A stretch of 64,000 bases of DNA from Bacteroides finegoldii DSM 17565. Lineage in GTDB: Bacteria > Bacteroidota > Bacteroidia > Bacteroidales > Bacteroidaceae. The notes under the pieces are model-generated. The model did no database searches. It was not told the DNA's origin and saw only the letters and a program-made list of their open reading frames with translations. Location of the stretch: the NCBI RefSeq assembly GCF_000156195.1, contig NZ_GG688333.1, positions 45,161 to 109,160 of the forward strand, read 5' to 3'. Made by a program: the position numbers and the translations under genes. The stretch's first letter is position 1. The number at the start of each line of letters is the position of its first letter. Positions 1 through 8,801 of the stretch are shown here, piece after piece.

Positions 1-2594
1 GACGGACCTTCTTTTGCCATCTTGTTCAATTGTTCTACGACAACAGCAGACAATTTATCTTTCTTGGCAGGGTCTGTTTGGAATATAATCTGAAGAATGA
101 GTTCTTCTTTCGGATATTTTCCGAGACTTCCGTTACAGCTTACTCCATAAGTTCCACCCTCTTTTTCGCGGATCTCTGCTGTATAAACCATATCTAGAGC
201 CTGGTCAAGGAAGCTGAGCAGGATATTGTTGCGTAGATCGTATTTGCAAGTGCCGCTATATAAGAACATGATGGTAGCCATCGGAGTTTCCTGTTTCTTG
301 GCAAACTCATTCTTGTATTTTCCCTTGCGGATATACATCTTGTTATCTTTGAAAGTCTCTTTGCGGTTGATAGTCGGCAGGCTTCCCAGATACTTGGCAA
401 TCATTGGTTTTATTTTTTCCAAATCCACATTTCCTACCAGGTAGAAAGTAAAGTCGCTGGCATCTTTGTAACGGTCTTTGTACATATCAATAATGCGGTC
501 ATAGTTGATTTTGTCTACCATGTTTTCTTTCATCTTGATAGCACGCGGATGATTGTTGTATAATGCGCTTGTAATCGTGTCGCTGAAAGCACTCATCGGA
601 TTGGCGTCCGCATTCTGAAGTTCAGCTTTCAGTCGGTTCTTATAAGATTCAAAAGCTTCATTATCCTTGCGTGGAGAAGTGAATGTCAGGTAAGTAAGCT
701 GCATCATTGTTTCGAAATCTTTCGGAGAACAGCTACCTGAAATCGTTTCTGTCGTATTGCCGATACCAGCTCCTACGGATGCGCGTTTACCGGCAAGAGC
801 CTTGCTTAAATCTACTTTGCTGAAGTTTCCGATACCGCCTACTAAAGCTACTCCGTTCAATTGGGCAATATCGATGATTTCATCGTTCGGGAATACACTG
901 GTTCCACCGAGGCTTACACCTTTCATTACAATCTGATCAGCTTTGAAGTCAGTCGGTTTCACATATACGGTCACACCGTTGGAAAGTACTAACTTGGTAG
1001 ACCCATAAATTTCTCCGGCTTTTTCGGATACGATTTTTCCACCTTTAAGATCTTCGGAGATTAACGGTTCATTAGAAACTTTGTCTTCATACGGCTTCAA
1101 GTCGAATGACTTCATTTGTTTCAATAAAGCGGTGATTTCGTCTTTAGTAGGATATTTTACTCCTTCTTTTTCCGGACCGGCCAACAGAACCACTTGATTG
1201 TTGTCTGTGATAAGTTGTTGCATCATCTTATTGATGGCTTCTACCGGAATATTCGGAGCCATTTGCTTGGTGAGCATATACTCGAATTCAATTCCCGGAA
1301 TCGGTTCCTTATCAAGGAAGTTGTTTACATATTCGTTAACGTATGAACCGCTTTTTGTCTTTTCACGTTCATTGTAAGCAGATTCTACGCCTTGCATATA
1401 ATTGGCACGTGCGCGTTCGTATTCAGTAGCGGTGAATCCGAAACGGCGTGCGCGTTCAGCTTCTTCCAATACGGTTTTCATTGCCAGGTCGATACCGTCT
1501 ACCTTGCTTCTCGCATCCAGACTGAATGCTTCTTTTGTTTTGGCAAGGAAAAATTCTCCATATCCTGCACTTGCGTTGGTGAAAGGAGGGTTGGCTGTCT
1601 GGCGAAGTTCATTCAAACGGTTGTTCAACATAGTCATAGCCATGCTGAGCATGTATTGGCTAGCGTAATAGCTAATTGTATTTTTTAAAGAATCCGGGGT
1701 AGCTTCATGTTTGAAGAAGATGTTTACAGAAGGATTCTTCACCTCTTTATCAGTTCCGATATAAATAAGCGGTTCCTGGTTGTCTGATACCGGATAGTAG
1801 ATACGTTCGGCAGGATTTACAGGAGCCTTCACATCTTCGAATACTTTTTTCAATTTGGCTTCCATCTCTTCCGCATTGATATCACCGACAATGACGATTC
1901 CCTGTAGGTCCGGACGATACCATTTGGCATAATAATCGCGGATGGCCTGATAAGGGAAGTTATTGATTACGTCAATGCTTCCGATGGGCATACAGTCAGC
2001 ATATTTGGAATCCGGATATAGCGTGGGCTGTGCATCTGTCATGATGCGGAGTATACCACTGTTACGGCTTCTCCATTCTTCACGGATCACACCACGCTCT
2101 TTGTCGATTTCCTTGTCGGCAAGGTTGATGGCATTTGACCAGTCATGAAGGATGAGCAGACAAGAGTCTACTACATTGGGGTTTTCTGTAGGAACGTTAC
2201 TGATATTGTAAACTGTCTGGTCCACACTGGTATATGCGTTCAGGTTTGTTCCGAATTTGATACCTTTTGTTTCGCACCAAGGCACAATGCCCAATCCGGT
2301 TTCATCGCCGGGAAAATTCTTTGTTCCGTTGAATGCCATGTGTTCCAGGAAATGGGCAAGACCACGTTGTTGCGGCTCTTCAAGTATTGAACCCACTTTC
2401 TGTGCGATGTAGAATTCTACACGCTTCTCCGGAAGTGCGTTATGGCGAATGTAATAAGTCAGTCCGTTGTCTAACTTGCCAATACGGACATTTTTGTCCA
2501 CAGGCAGTTGTTGCATCGGTTGTGCAAGTACGGACTGGAAATTGCAGCATATCAGAAGAACTGCAATAAATAATCCACGTAATAAATGTTTCAT
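1..2594 (-). CDS. M16 family zinc metalloprotease (partial, C-terminus outside window)
   Basis: Reading leftwards from the ATG at 2594, about 864 codons stay open to the window edge; family members of this two-half type are usually somewhat longer, so only the C-terminus is missing. Residues 1-22 form a signal peptide ending VLAQ, so the protein is exported to the periplasm or outer membrane. The inverted zinc motif HxxEH appears as HFLEH (about residue 80, DNA 2335-2360), diagnostic of the insulinase/pitrilysin peptidases; a second M16 half without the motif is expected downstream. It probably degrades peptides. It is the last gene I see in a minus-strand run behind kdsA, with an 80-bp gap. 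Family assignment is firm; substrate is unknown. Confidence 0.9.
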   Translation of the reverse strand, partial: MKHLLRGLFIAVLLICCNFQSVLAQPMQQLPVDKNVRIGKLDNGLTYYIRHNALPEKRVEFYIAQKVGSILEEPQQRGLAHFLEHMAFNGTKNFPGDETGLGIVPWCETKGIKFGTNLNAYTSVDQTVYNISNVPTENPNVVDSCLLILHDWSNAINLADKEIDKERGVIREEWRSRNSGILRIMTDAQPTLYPDSKYADCMPIGSIDVINNFPYQAIRDYYAKWYRPDLQGIVIVGDINAEEMEAKLKKVFEDVKAPVNPAERIYYPVSDNQEPLIYIGTDKEVKNPSVNIFFKHEATPDSLKNTISYYASQYMLSMAMTMLNNRLNELRQTANPPFTNASAGYGEFFLAKTKEAFSLDARSKVDGIDLAMKTVLEEAERARRFGFTATEYERARANYMQGVESAYNEREKTKSGSYVNEYVNNFLDKEPIPGIEFEYMLTKQMAPNIPVEAINKMMQQLITDNNQVVLLAGPEKEGVKYPTKDEITALLKQMKSFDLKPYEDKVSNEPLISEDLKGGKIVSEKAGEIYGSTKLVLSNGVTVYVKPTDFKADQIVMKGVSLGGTSVFPNDEIIDIAQLNGVALVGGIGNFSKVDLSKALAGKRASVGAGIGNTTETISGSCSPKDFETMMQLTYLTFTSPRKDNEAFESYKNRLKAELQNADANPMSAFSDTITSALYNNHPRAIKMKENMVDKINYDRIIDMYKDRYKDASDFTFYLVGNVDLEKIKPMIAKYLGSLPTINRKETFKDNKMYIRKGKYKNEFAKKQETPMATIMFLYSGTCKYDLRNNILLSFLDQALDMVYTAEIREKEGGTYGVSCNGSLGKYPKEELILQIIFQTDPAKKDKLSAVVVEQLNKMAKEGP

Positions 2595-2674
2595 GTTCTA
2601 TTTAATTTAAATAAATGTTTCTGAGTAATTTGTCGCAGTGTTTGACGTGAAATCACAAATTGACAGCAAAATAG

Positions 2675-3475
2675 TTATTTTATAGCTTCTCTTATGCGGA
2701 CCAGCTTGGTCAACAGACCTTCCAAAAGGTCCAGTCTGAGCATATTGGCACCATCACTTTTGGCTATGGCAGGATTCTCGTGTGTCTCGATAAATAGTCC
2801 GTCCGCTCCTACGGCTATACCTGCTTTGGCAACGGTTTCTATCAGTTGCGGCATACCACCGGTAACGCCACTGGTCTGGTTGGGTTGTTGCAAAGAGTGG
2901 GTGACATCCAGAATGACCGGATATCCGAATGACTGCATTTCAGGGATACCACGATAGTCTACTACTAAATCCTGGTAACCGAAAGTCGTACCGCGTTCGG
3001 TCAACATCACGTTTTTGTTGCCAACTTCCACCACTTTGTCGGCGGCAAACTGCATAGCCAAAGGAGAAAGGAACTGCCCTTTTTTGATGTTAATTGTCTT
3101 TCCTGTTTTAGCTGCTGCGACCAATAAGTCTGTCTGACGGCAGAGAAAAGCCGGTATTTGGAGAATATCCACATATTCGGCTGCCATTTCGGCCTCGTCT
3201 GCACTATGGATATCCGTTACGGTAGGAACCCCGAACGTGTCGCGTACCTTTTGTAGTATTTTTAGTGCCTTCTCGTCACCGATACCCATGAATGAGTCAA
3301 GCCGCGAACGGTTGGCTTTGCGGTAAGAGCCTTTGAATACGTATGGAATTTGCAATGTTTCGGTGATTTTTACTACTCGTTCGGCAATGCGCATTGCCAT
3401 CTCTTCTCCTTCTATCACACACGGACCGGCCAATAGGAAAAAGTTACCGGCAGGATTGTTCTTAAGTTCTATCAT
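2675..3475 (-). CDS. kdsA: 3-deoxy-8-phosphooctulonate (KDO-8-P) synthase
   Basis: Condenses phosphoenolpyruvate with arabinose-5-phosphate to make KDO-8-phosphate, the precursor of the inner sugar of lipopolysaccharide; cytoplasmic. The 266-residue product starting MIELKNNPAG matches the usual length; an in-frame start at 3505 adds ten unlikely residues, so the ATG at 3475 is preferred. GPCVIE lies at residues 17-22 and the KANRSR substrate-binding segment near residue 55. The Cys in GPCVIE (residue 19) is typical of the metal-dependent class, where E. coli-type enzymes carry Asn; that class call is from family knowledge. It follows the lipid-kinase gene by about 36 bp and is probably in its operon. 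Confidence 0.97.
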   Translation of the reverse strand: MIELKNNPAGNFFLLAGPCVIEGEEMAMRIAERVVKITETLQIPYVFKGSYRKANRSRLDSFMGIGDEKALKILQKVRDTFGVPTVTDIHSADEAEMAAEYVDILQIPAFLCRQTDLLVAAAKTGKTINIKKGQFLSPLAMQFAADKVVEVGNKNVMLTERGTTFGYQDLVVDYRGIPEMQSFGYPVILDVTHSLQQPNQTSGVTGGMPQLIETVAKAGIAVGADGLFIETHENPAIAKSDGANMLRLDLLEGLLTKLVRIREAIK

Positions 3476-3511
3476 TTTGTTATTTAATGAATTACAGGTT
3501 GTCAATCAATA

Positions 3512-4438
3512 TTAGTTCGGAATAATAAGCGTTGTTTTTTCCGGAAGTACTCCCACCTCTAAAGGAAAGTGCTTGGGAAGCAGACGGCCATCTAAATCTA
3601 CGGATGCGTTTTGTGCCCGAAGTACTTTTACCTTTTTGGTACGGTAGCTTTTCACTACCTTATGATTTAAGATTCTTCCTTGAATCAACATCCATAGTCC
3701 GGAAATAATCTGTAGAAATTCCGGACGATAGATTACGGAAACGTCCAACCATCCATTGTAGGGTACGGCACTTGGCGTTTGTCCCCATCCCCATGCACTA
3801 CCCACACATACGGTCATGATACGTCCGCGGATATGCTCGTCGTTGATGCGTAAATGCATTCTGTATAGTTTTCGTTCGAATATCAAAGAAAACAGGGCTG
3901 CAACGTATGACAGGAACTTTACTCCCCAGAAACGTTTGGTCTGGTCGGTGATCTTTACGATTCGTGCACCCAATCCGATATTGACGGCATTGAGGAAATA
4001 ACGGCGATGGTGTTCTTTGCCGTCATAGAAGTTGCAGTAGCCTACGTCTATTTTCTTCAGCCGATGATTGATGATGCAATCCACTGCCGGTTTGTATTCA
4101 GTGCTGAGTCCCCAATATTTAGCGAAGTCGTTTCCGATTCCGTTCGGAATCAGGCCAAGTGCGATATTTTCTTTGTCTTCGGCGTCGGATAGCATAATAC
4201 CGTTGATGGCGTCATTCAATGCTCCATCACCGCCTACAACGACAATAGTACGATAACCATTGTTGGCTAGAATCTTTGCGAGACGTTCTACTGAACCGAA
4301 ACCTTCGGATTGTACATAGTCATAATCAACACCTTTGTTGTCCATGTACTCCTTGATCTCTTTCCAGCGCTTTTTTACCTTTCGGGTACCAGCTTTCGGG
4401 TTGTAAATCACACCCCATTTGTTCGGTTCTACACTCAT
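3512..4438 (-). CDS. Diacylglycerol/lipid kinase family protein
   Basis: A 308-residue cytoplasmic or membrane-associated kinase of the DagK/YegS/BmrU superfamily. The nucleotide-binding GGDG motif is at residues 69-72 (VVGGDGALND), preceded by the NPKAG motif at 13-17. The length and the C-terminal beta-sandwich ending in EVGVLPEKTTLIIP fit the family, which phosphorylates diacylglycerol or related lipids with ATP. The exact lipid cannot be read from sequence. It sits between miaA (55 bp upstream) and kdsA and probably shares their transcript; pairing with kdsA suggests envelope-lipid metabolism, but that is inference. Confidence 0.9.
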   Translation of the reverse strand: MSVEPNKWGVIYNPKAGTRKVKKRWKEIKEYMDNKGVDYDYVQSEGFGSVERLAKILANNGYRTIVVVGGDGALNDAINGIMLSDAEDKENIALGLIPNGIGNDFAKYWGLSTEYKPAVDCIINHRLKKIDVGYCNFYDGKEHHRRYFLNAVNIGLGARIVKITDQTKRFWGVKFLSYVAALFSLIFERKLYRMHLRINDEHIRGRIMTVCVGSAWGWGQTPSAVPYNGWLDVSVIYRPEFLQIISGLWMLIQGRILNHKVVKSYRTKKVKVLRAQNASVDLDGRLLPKHFPLEVGVLPEKTTLIIPN

Positions 4439-4493
4439 ATTCGTATTCCTATCCTACTGTATTAAAATCTCACTTTAATAACCGACAAAGATA

Positions 4494-5414
4494 CTAAATC
4501 TCTTTCAGTTTTTCTTTTACAAAAGCTATCTTTTCTTCCATTGGAAGTGTCGCATTCACCCAATGAATGTTAAATCCTCTTCTTTCCATGCCTCTGAACC
4601 AAGTCATTTGCCGCTTGGCAAACTGGTGGATGGCTATTTCCAAACCGTTGAACATCTCTTCATAGCTCAACTTGCCTATGACGTACAATGTCAGGTATTT
4701 GTATTCCAACCCGTAATAGATCAAATCATCCGGTGAAATGCCTTGTTCAATCAAACGTCGTACTTCATCTACCATTCCTTCTTCCAACCGTTGTTTCAAT
4801 CGGCGGGTAATCTTCTCGCGACGTAGCTCCCGGTCGATATCTACTCCGATAATAAGGCTGTTCAGTGCCGGAAACTCGCGTTCGGGAACCGGATGGATGG
4901 CGTAATATTCCTCGATTTCTATGGCGCGAATGGCACGCTTTACTGTATCCACATCGGTAGAGTTATGCAATATTTTGTAGCGGCTTAATATTTCTGTCAG
5001 TTCCTCAAGGGAATGATTCGCCAAGCGGGTACGCAGTTCCGGATTTTCCGGTACGGGCATTAGTTTGTATCCTTTCAGTATGGATTCCAGATACATACCT
5101 GTTCCTCCACATAAAACGGGGAGACGGCCTTTTTGTTTAATTGATTCGTAAGAAATAAGGAAATCGCGTTGATATTCAAATACATTATATTTATATCCGG
5201 GCTCGACAATATCAATCAGATGATAGGGAATCGTATATCCGTTTATTGTATAGTCGGCAAGGTCTTTCCCTGTGCCAAGATCCATTCCCTTGTATATCTG
5301 GCGGGAGTCGGCACTGATAATTTCTGTGTTGAGTTCATAGGCCAAAGCAGCAGCAAAAGGAGTCTTGCCTGATGCGGTAGGTCCGAGTATGGTGATTAAA
5401 TCATAGTCCGGCAT
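4494..5414 (-). CDS. miaA: tRNA dimethylallyltransferase
   Basis: Transfers a dimethylallyl group to N6 of adenosine-37 in tRNAs that read UNN codons, the first step toward ms2i6A. The 306-residue product has the P-loop GPTASGKT at residues 11-18, the SADSRQIYKG segment near 36-45 and the GTGK segment after it, all hallmarks of MiaA. The C-terminal HQFAKRQMTWFRG motif is also typical. It is the first gene of the minus-strand run miaA, lipid kinase, kdsA, M16 protease. The 700 bp upstream carries long inverted repeats, so its leader may be structured. Confidence 0.97.
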   Translation of the reverse strand: MPDYDLITILGPTASGKTPFAAALAYELNTEIISADSRQIYKGMDLGTGKDLADYTINGYTIPYHLIDIVEPGYKYNVFEYQRDFLISYESIKQKGRLPVLCGGTGMYLESILKGYKLMPVPENPELRTRLANHSLEELTEILSRYKILHNSTDVDTVKRAIRAIEIEEYYAIHPVPEREFPALNSLIIGVDIDRELRREKITRRLKQRLEEGMVDEVRRLIEQGISPDDLIYYGLEYKYLTLYVIGKLSYEEMFNGLEIAIHQFAKRQMTWFRGMERRGFNIHWVNATLPMEEKIAFVKEKLKEI

Positions 5415-5725
5415 AGCTTCATTCTTTATATATCCGCAAAATTACGAAATAAATTTAACCTATCCTGTATACAATTACTTTTTTATGAAGATTAGAGCTT
5501 GGGAAATTTGCAGAAAAGGGAGGAATACGTATTTTACTTTAAAGCGAACTATATAGCGTTTGAACAGGAATTTAAATCTGATTATATGATAAAACTATAC
5601 TTCTTGTCTTTTTTTATTTCTCTGCTACTATGTTTTTTTATTCAGTTTTTATTGTCAATCTGTCAGGATAACAATTAATCCGCTGATTATCAGTGAAAAT
5701 ATAGCTGACAATAGAAACTGATAAT

Positions 5726-5763
5726 AGGCTGACAATAGGAGATGAGACTTTTATTGTCAGCCT
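5726..5763 (+). terminator. 12-bp hairpin followed by a short T-run
   Basis: Arms AGGCTGACAATA (5726-5737) and TATTGTCAGCCT (5752-5763) are perfect complements around a 14-nt loop, followed on the plus strand by GCTTTTTG. It looks like a factor-independent terminator for a plus-strand transcript, yet both flanking genes read minus, so it may instead be an RNA structure in the miaA leader. Confidence 0.45.
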
Positions 5764-5904
5764 GCTTTTTGTCTCTTTCCCAGGTGAATTGTTTGATAAA
5801 TACGTGGTTATGCGCTTTTGAAATACTGGAAGAATAAGGCTAAGCTGACGGTAAAGTGGTGTTGAAATGCCGGTATTATTCAGTTAGGGTGTCTTTATCT
5901 TTAA

Positions 5905-5986
5905 CTCTCCACGACCGTGACGACTTCTCTCCACAGCCGTGGTAGCTTCTCTTCACAGCCGTGAGAAGATCTCTCCACGGCCGTGG
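5905..5986. repeat. Four short tandem repeats, about 22-bp period
   Basis: Copies start at 5905, 5927, 5949 and 5971, each close to CTCTCCACRGCCGTGG; the last contains the perfect palindrome CCACGGCCGTGG. Spacers are 6-8 bp, so the unit is about two helical turns. Too short and regular for CRISPR. Function unknown. Confidence 0.8.
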
Positions 5987-6124
5987 TGAATTAACAATGT
6001 CGGTGTTTTAATGGAACAATACCGGTATGGTAGAACAAAGATAAAGGCACCTTAACACAGTAGTGCTTGCTTGATAGGGCAAGGATACCCTAATATAAAA
6101 GCTATTGAGGAGCTTGAACTGCTA

Positions 6125-8785
6125 TCAATTGTTGATTGTTTGAACTATCCGGCATACCTTTCCGTTTTTATCCACTCCCTCTATGATTATATCTTCCGGT
6201 GCGGTACTGTCCGGAGTATAATATTCAATGGTTGCTTTTCCTTCTGCATTCAGTTGCAGTGCTGGATTCCAATAAATCGTACTTCTTAAATCCGAACGCT
6301 GCGCATTTTTCTTTTCAGGAGTATCGTAAGTGGGTTGATAGAATTCGACAGAATCGCTGTAGCCTAGCGGAGTGTATGTAATAATGCCTCGCGCGGGTCT
6401 TGCAGGAAGATCTTTGCCCTCTTTCAGTGTGATAACAATGGCGCCTGCCGCACCACGAGAACCTAATATGGCAGCGTCCGCTCCACGAAGAAGGCTCAGA
6501 CTGGACATATCGCTAGTCTGTATCATAGTCAGGATATCATTGTCGTCTTCATACACAACGTCATCAATAACAATGACGGGTTGTTCGGGATTGTTCCGGA
6601 TATGTATCTCATTGCCGTTTGTCACACTGACTCCCGGAAGTCTGCTGACTGCATCGAAGGCTGTCTGTGCACCATAATTCTCCAATTTATCCCCTTCGAT
6701 AGTGTAAGTGTTGATACCTCCTGTGTATATACTCTCCGAACCGGGCTTTTTACGACTTCCCGTGACAAGTACTTCTTTCAGGTTATACACCCTCATACCT
6801 CCTTCCATATAGTATTGGTCACGTGTGTTGAGCAAATAGTCTTCCATAAAGGTTGCTGCTTCATTACGGAAAGGTGACTTTGGGGAGGTTGCCGGATATT
6901 TAGGAGTATCGATTTCTATGTCTACTCCGGCAAATCCCCTTTTGGTACGTGCCTGTACGAGGAAAGTTGTACTATCTTTGAATGATGTATTCACGATAAA
7001 TTCTCCTTTTTCGTCCGTAGTAGTGGTAGCAACAATCTTTTGTTTGGGAGCTAAGACGCAGATAGGACCTTTTTTCACATTACCTCCAAAGAACCCTTTG
7101 ATTCGTCCACTGATCGTTTGCCCCTTTTCTATGTAGTTGGCTAGATTCAAAGAAGGTGGAGTTACTACATTTTTGATATGATGTCTGCGCCACCCGTGTG
7201 TCATCATTAAGAAGTCCAGGGTACGTAGAGTTCTGAGATCTTGGTGGAGAAAATAATATCCGGGATTTTCCACATAACCTTTCAGATCGGAAGTCAGGAG
7301 AAGGTTTGATACGATATTATCTGCAAGGGAATCCGGCCGGATACTTCTCCGATCGGTAATGCTGATAGAAAAACTTCCTTCTATAGGATTGCCGTTATGA
7401 TCTTTAGCTGCGATTTGCAGAGATACCTTTTCTCTTTTTCCGTATGTCGGTTTGTCGGGAAGGATTTGCCACTGATGTGGATTACGGTCGGGGATGAAAA
7501 CCAACCGCTCACTAAGCGCATTGCCCTGTTGGTCGATAAGCATAAAATGAGTGATGCCGACATGAAACAGACTGTCATTCATTCTTCCGAAAGGCCTGTT
7601 CGCATTGATTGGTTGCAGAATAGCTAATTTGCCACGAGTATGTGCTATTAAGAATAACCTTTCAGGCCATTCGGTTGTACTTGTTTTCTGAATTTCATAA
7701 CGTATTTCCTTTTTGTGGTGCGTCATAGAGAGGGTAATTCCTTGCTGTTCGACAGCGGGAAGATTGAATCGCTTGCTGATACCATCACCGGATTTGGCAA
7801 TTACATAGTAGGAATTTCCATCACTTGGATTTAAGGTGAAAACTCCCATGCCATCGTGCTCGGAACGAAAAACGGTCAAGGTGTCTCCTTGTGAGTTGAA
7901 CAGGAAACCTTCTATTTCTTTTGACAGACCGTCCGCTCCCTGCGCTTTGAAAGCTATATTCTGGTGGGGGACAGCTAATAATGCACCGCCTTCCGGGAAG
8001 AATTTGATATCAAAATCTTTTGTGAATGAAGGCAGGTAGAAGGTTTTCTTATAGATGTATTGGGGATCGTCAAATTCTACTATGATCTGTCGGGTGGCGG
8101 CAAGTTTTAAATCCGGCAGGGAAATAGAAATAAGACCATTCTCGTCTGTCTTCCTTTTTCCTTTGTCTTCCACTTTGCCATTTTCGATATAACGGTAACG
8201 AATCGTTGTATTGTTGAACGTTTCCTGAGTATTGCTGGTAAATTTTATTTTAGCGGTGTAATGTGTTTCATCTTCCTGTTGATATTCAATGGTGGAAACG
8301 ATTGTATTATCAATCGAATTACCGATCTTCAGATTGTGAGAATAAAAGAATTCCGGTTCTTGGTTAAGCATCCAATTACTGTATCCTCGCAGGTAATAAT
8401 CGCCTGCAGGGAGCGTGGGAGGAAGTGAGAAGGCATTATGGAATCCTAAGGAATCTCTGCGGATCTTTCTCCGTTCTATGATCGAGTCGGAACGATTGAC
8501 AAGTTCTGTAATGATGAAGTTACTTTGTGTATTATCCTGATGTGTGACAGCATTTACCAAATACCCTTTAAACCATATTTTCTCCCCTGCTCCATAGAAA
8601 GGTTTATCCAGGTGCAGATATAGTTTCTCCTGAGGTACTTTTTCCAACAGATTAAAATGGGCTATGATGGTATCTTGCATGTTTTGTGCAGATACGGTTA
8701 TCGATACTGAGGAAATACACAACAGCATTCCGATGAGGAATGCCATTGAACTTTGATTGATAGAAAACGTAGTCTTGCTTTTCAT
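6125..8785 (-). CDS. Exported MG2-like/TonB plug-domain protein without a barrel
   Basis: The 886-residue protein has a signal peptide (about 1-34, ending TVSAQ), an alpha-2-macroglobulin MG2-like region near 50-150 (KLYLHLDKPFYGAGEKIWFKG), further beta-sandwich modules including a carboxypeptidase-regulatory-like stretch near 550-620, and a TonB-dependent-receptor plug domain near 690-790 (GDKLENYGAQ ... VIVIDD). No 22-strand beta-barrel follows, unlike true SusC receptors. This architecture is common in Bacteroidetes and its function is not established. It is the last gene after an ABC permease (16-bp gap), which suggests co-transcription with that transporter. Confidence 0.85.
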   Translation of the reverse strand: MKSKTTFSINQSSMAFLIGMLLCISSVSITVSAQNMQDTIIAHFNLLEKVPQEKLYLHLDKPFYGAGEKIWFKGYLVNAVTHQDNTQSNFIITELVNRSDSIIERRKIRRDSLGFHNAFSLPPTLPAGDYYLRGYSNWMLNQEPEFFYSHNLKIGNSIDNTIVSTIEYQQEDETHYTAKIKFTSNTQETFNNTTIRYRYIENGKVEDKGKRKTDENGLISISLPDLKLAATRQIIVEFDDPQYIYKKTFYLPSFTKDFDIKFFPEGGALLAVPHQNIAFKAQGADGLSKEIEGFLFNSQGDTLTVFRSEHDGMGVFTLNPSDGNSYYVIAKSGDGISKRFNLPAVEQQGITLSMTHHKKEIRYEIQKTSTTEWPERLFLIAHTRGKLAILQPINANRPFGRMNDSLFHVGITHFMLIDQQGNALSERLVFIPDRNPHQWQILPDKPTYGKREKVSLQIAAKDHNGNPIEGSFSISITDRRSIRPDSLADNIVSNLLLTSDLKGYVENPGYYFLHQDLRTLRTLDFLMMTHGWRRHHIKNVVTPPSLNLANYIEKGQTISGRIKGFFGGNVKKGPICVLAPKQKIVATTTTDEKGEFIVNTSFKDSTTFLVQARTKRGFAGVDIEIDTPKYPATSPKSPFRNEAATFMEDYLLNTRDQYYMEGGMRVYNLKEVLVTGSRKKPGSESIYTGGINTYTIEGDKLENYGAQTAFDAVSRLPGVSVTNGNEIHIRNNPEQPVIVIDDVVYEDDNDILTMIQTSDMSSLSLLRGADAAILGSRGAAGAIVITLKEGKDLPARPARGIITYTPLGYSDSVEFYQPTYDTPEKKNAQRSDLRSTIYWNPALQLNAEGKATIEYYTPDSTAPEDIIIEGVDKNGKVCRIVQTINN

Positions 8786-8801
8786 ACTGTGTGCTTTACA
8801 T

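Larger units (their letters stand above)
5415..6124. other. 710-bp intergenic region with repeats, no gene seen
   Basis: No convincing reading frame. It holds a 12-bp inverted repeat (5726-5737/5752-5763), several TGACAATA copies (about 5649-5760), a 20-bp imperfect inverted repeat (5883-5902/6037-6056) and inside it four copies of a roughly 16-bp partly palindromic repeat (5905-5986). A minus-strand -7 like TATCTTTG occurs at 6036-6043 without a clear -33. Confidence 0.7.

Noticed and set aside
5905..5986. CRISPR-like array
   Set aside because: Repeats are about 16 bp with 6-8 bp gaps and vary in sequence; no cas gene is near.
6036..6043. miaA promoter
   Set aside because: Exact -7 but no -33 and a leader over 600 nt; kept only as a note.
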